Below, in pieces: positions 5,580 through 6,357 of a stretch of 6,357 nt of DNA. The notes beneath the pieces were generated by a model. The model made no database searches. It was not told the origin of the DNA and saw only the letters and a program-made list of their open reading frames with translations. The DNA is taken from NCBI GenBank assembly GCA_017443685.1, contig JAFSYD010000128.1, positions 1 through 6,357 on the forward strand, in the 5' to 3' direction. Positions within the stretch are counted from its first letter, which is position 1; each line of letters opens with the position of its first letter. The DNA comes from Lachnospiraceae bacterium (GTDB lineage: Bacteria; Bacillota; Clostridia; Lachnospirales; Lachnospiraceae). The translations under genes and the position numbers were made by a program.

Positions 5580-6357
5580 TTATGCCGTGATCATACCGAC
5601 GGATTCGATCACCACGTTCGGCTCCAGCTCATTAAAGGATACCACGACAAGATCCGCAAAATAATCCTCCGTCAGCTTCTTAAAGTACATACGGACGATC
5701 GGCGAACATACGACGATAGGATTCATCCCGAGCTCTTCCAGCTTCGCGGTCTCCTGCTGCGTCGATTCCACGATCCGGTTGATCCGTTCGGGTGCCAAAG
5801 TCAGGTAAGCACCTGCCTCGGTCTGCTTGATCGATGACATGATCTCCTTCTCCAGTTCCGGACTTACCGTCACTACCTGGTTCTTCACACCGTCACCGGT
5901 CATAAAATACCGGCCCGAAATCGCACGCTTTAAGCCCGTGCGCACGTATTCGGTCAAAATGTCCGTATCGTGCGTCGTCGTTGCATGGTCTGCCAATATT
6001 TCAAAGATGGAAAGCAGATCGCGGATGGAAATCCCCTCGGTAAGCAGGTTCTGCAATACCTTCTGGATATCGCCGAGACCAAGCAGGTTCGGCGTAAGCT
6101 CGTCCACGAGTACCGGATTCGTCTCTTTTAAGTTGTTGACCAGATTCTGGACATCCTGTCTCGTCAAAAGCTCCGCTATGTGGCGTCTGACAACCTCGGT
6201 CAAATGCGTCGCGATGATCGACGGCGGATCTACAACCGTATAACCGAGACTCTCCGCACGCTCACGCTGCCCCTCGGTGATCCACAGTGCCGGCAGATGG
6301 AAGGACGGCTCCTCGGTACGGATACCGACGATCTCCTCCTCCACATAGCCCGGGTTC
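5580..6357 (-). CDS. flhA: Flagellar type III export gate protein FlhA, C-terminal 258 residues (5' end off the right edge)
   Basis: FlhA is the large inner-membrane export-gate component of the flagellar type III secretion system. Its C-terminal cytoplasmic domain forms the nonameric ring that docks chaperone-substrate complexes. Only that domain is present here, with no membrane segment. Family landmarks are LPALWI, AESLGYTVVDPPSIIATHL, the helix TRQDVQNLVNNLKETNP, LLGLGDIQKVLQNLL, EGISIRDLLSIFEILADHA and, near the end, ELEPNVVIESVG. The reading frame continues upstream to the window edge (NPGYVEEE before the GTG at 6344), so that GTG is an internal Val codon, not a start. Full-length family members are about 690 residues, so roughly the last 37% is here. 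The gene precedes flhF by 28 nt, as in the Firmicutes fla/che operon. No frame disruption is seen. Confidence 0.96.
   Translation of the reverse strand, partial: NPGYVEEEIVGIRTEEPSFHLPALWITEGQRERAESLGYTVVDPPSIIATHLTEVVRRHIAELLTRQDVQNLVNNLKETNPVLVDELTPNLLGLGDIQKVLQNLLTEGISIRDLLSIFEILADHATTTHDTDILTEYVRTGLKRAISGRYFMTGDGVKNQVVTVSPELEKEIMSSIKQTEAGAYLTLAPERINRIVESTQQETAKLEELGMNPIVVCSPIVRMYFKKLTEDYFADLVVVSFNELEPNVVIESVGMITA

Noticed and set aside
5552..5600. Internal promoter ahead of flhF
   Set aside because: The AT-rich TATATT could be read as a -10 box, but no matching -35 or SigD-type element is seen at proper spacing.
6342..6344. Start of a 254-residue protein at GTG 6344
   Set aside because: The same frame stays open to the window edge with FlhA sequence, so this is an internal valine of a truncated flhA.

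Overview
The window is a continuous, single-strand block of flagellar assembly and chemotaxis genes, all read from the minus strand (right to left). In transcription order it holds the 3' end of flhA, then complete flhF, flhG, a PilZ/YcgR-type c-di-GMP receptor gene and cheB, then the 5' two-thirds or so of cheA, which runs off the left edge. There are no RNA genes, mobile elements, CRISPR arrays or non-coding stretches of any size. The longest intergenic gap is 28 nt (flhA-flhF), and the other junctions are 15 nt, 2 nt, zero nt or overlapping.

The order flhA-flhF-flhG-(pilZ)-cheB-cheA matches the large fla/che operon of motile Firmicutes. B. subtilis has flhA-flhF-flhG-cheB-cheA-cheW-cheC-cheD-sigD. 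With the PilZ insertion and the protein styles seen, the best guess is a clostridial organism, probably Lachnospiraceae-like, with moderate GC. No taxonomic marker is present, so this is inference.

Right part (about 3240-6357): the FlhA C-terminal cytoplasmic domain (export-gate platform for substrates and chaperones), FlhF (SRP-type GTPase that places flagella) and FlhG (MinD-type ATPase, with the DQAxxLR motif that activates FlhF). Left part (about 1-3240): a c-di-GMP-binding flagellar brake-type protein with intact RxxxR and NxSxxG motifs, the receptor methylesterase CheB, and the histidine kinase CheA (HPt with His46, P2, dimerisation domain and the start of the kinase domain). The operon would co-produce the export gate, the flagellar number/position control pair, a second-messenger brake and the adaptation/signalling core.

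The most unusual signal is in CheB. Its methylesterase domain keeps the Ser-His-Asp triad, but its N-terminal receiver has lost the phosphoacceptor Asp (Asn54), one acidic-pocket Asp (Asn9), the conserved Ser/Thr (Gly82) and the conserved Lys (Arg106). It looks like a pseudo-receiver that CheA cannot phosphorylate in the usual way. FlhF also has a non-canonical G3 motif (DTFGF in place of DTAGR). Smaller points are ribosome-binding sites encoded inside the last codons of the preceding gene at three junctions, a perfect 9-bp hairpin just ahead of cheB, and repetitive Ala/Pro linkers in CheA. Otherwise this is a conventional flagellar operon; I see no new multi-gene system.
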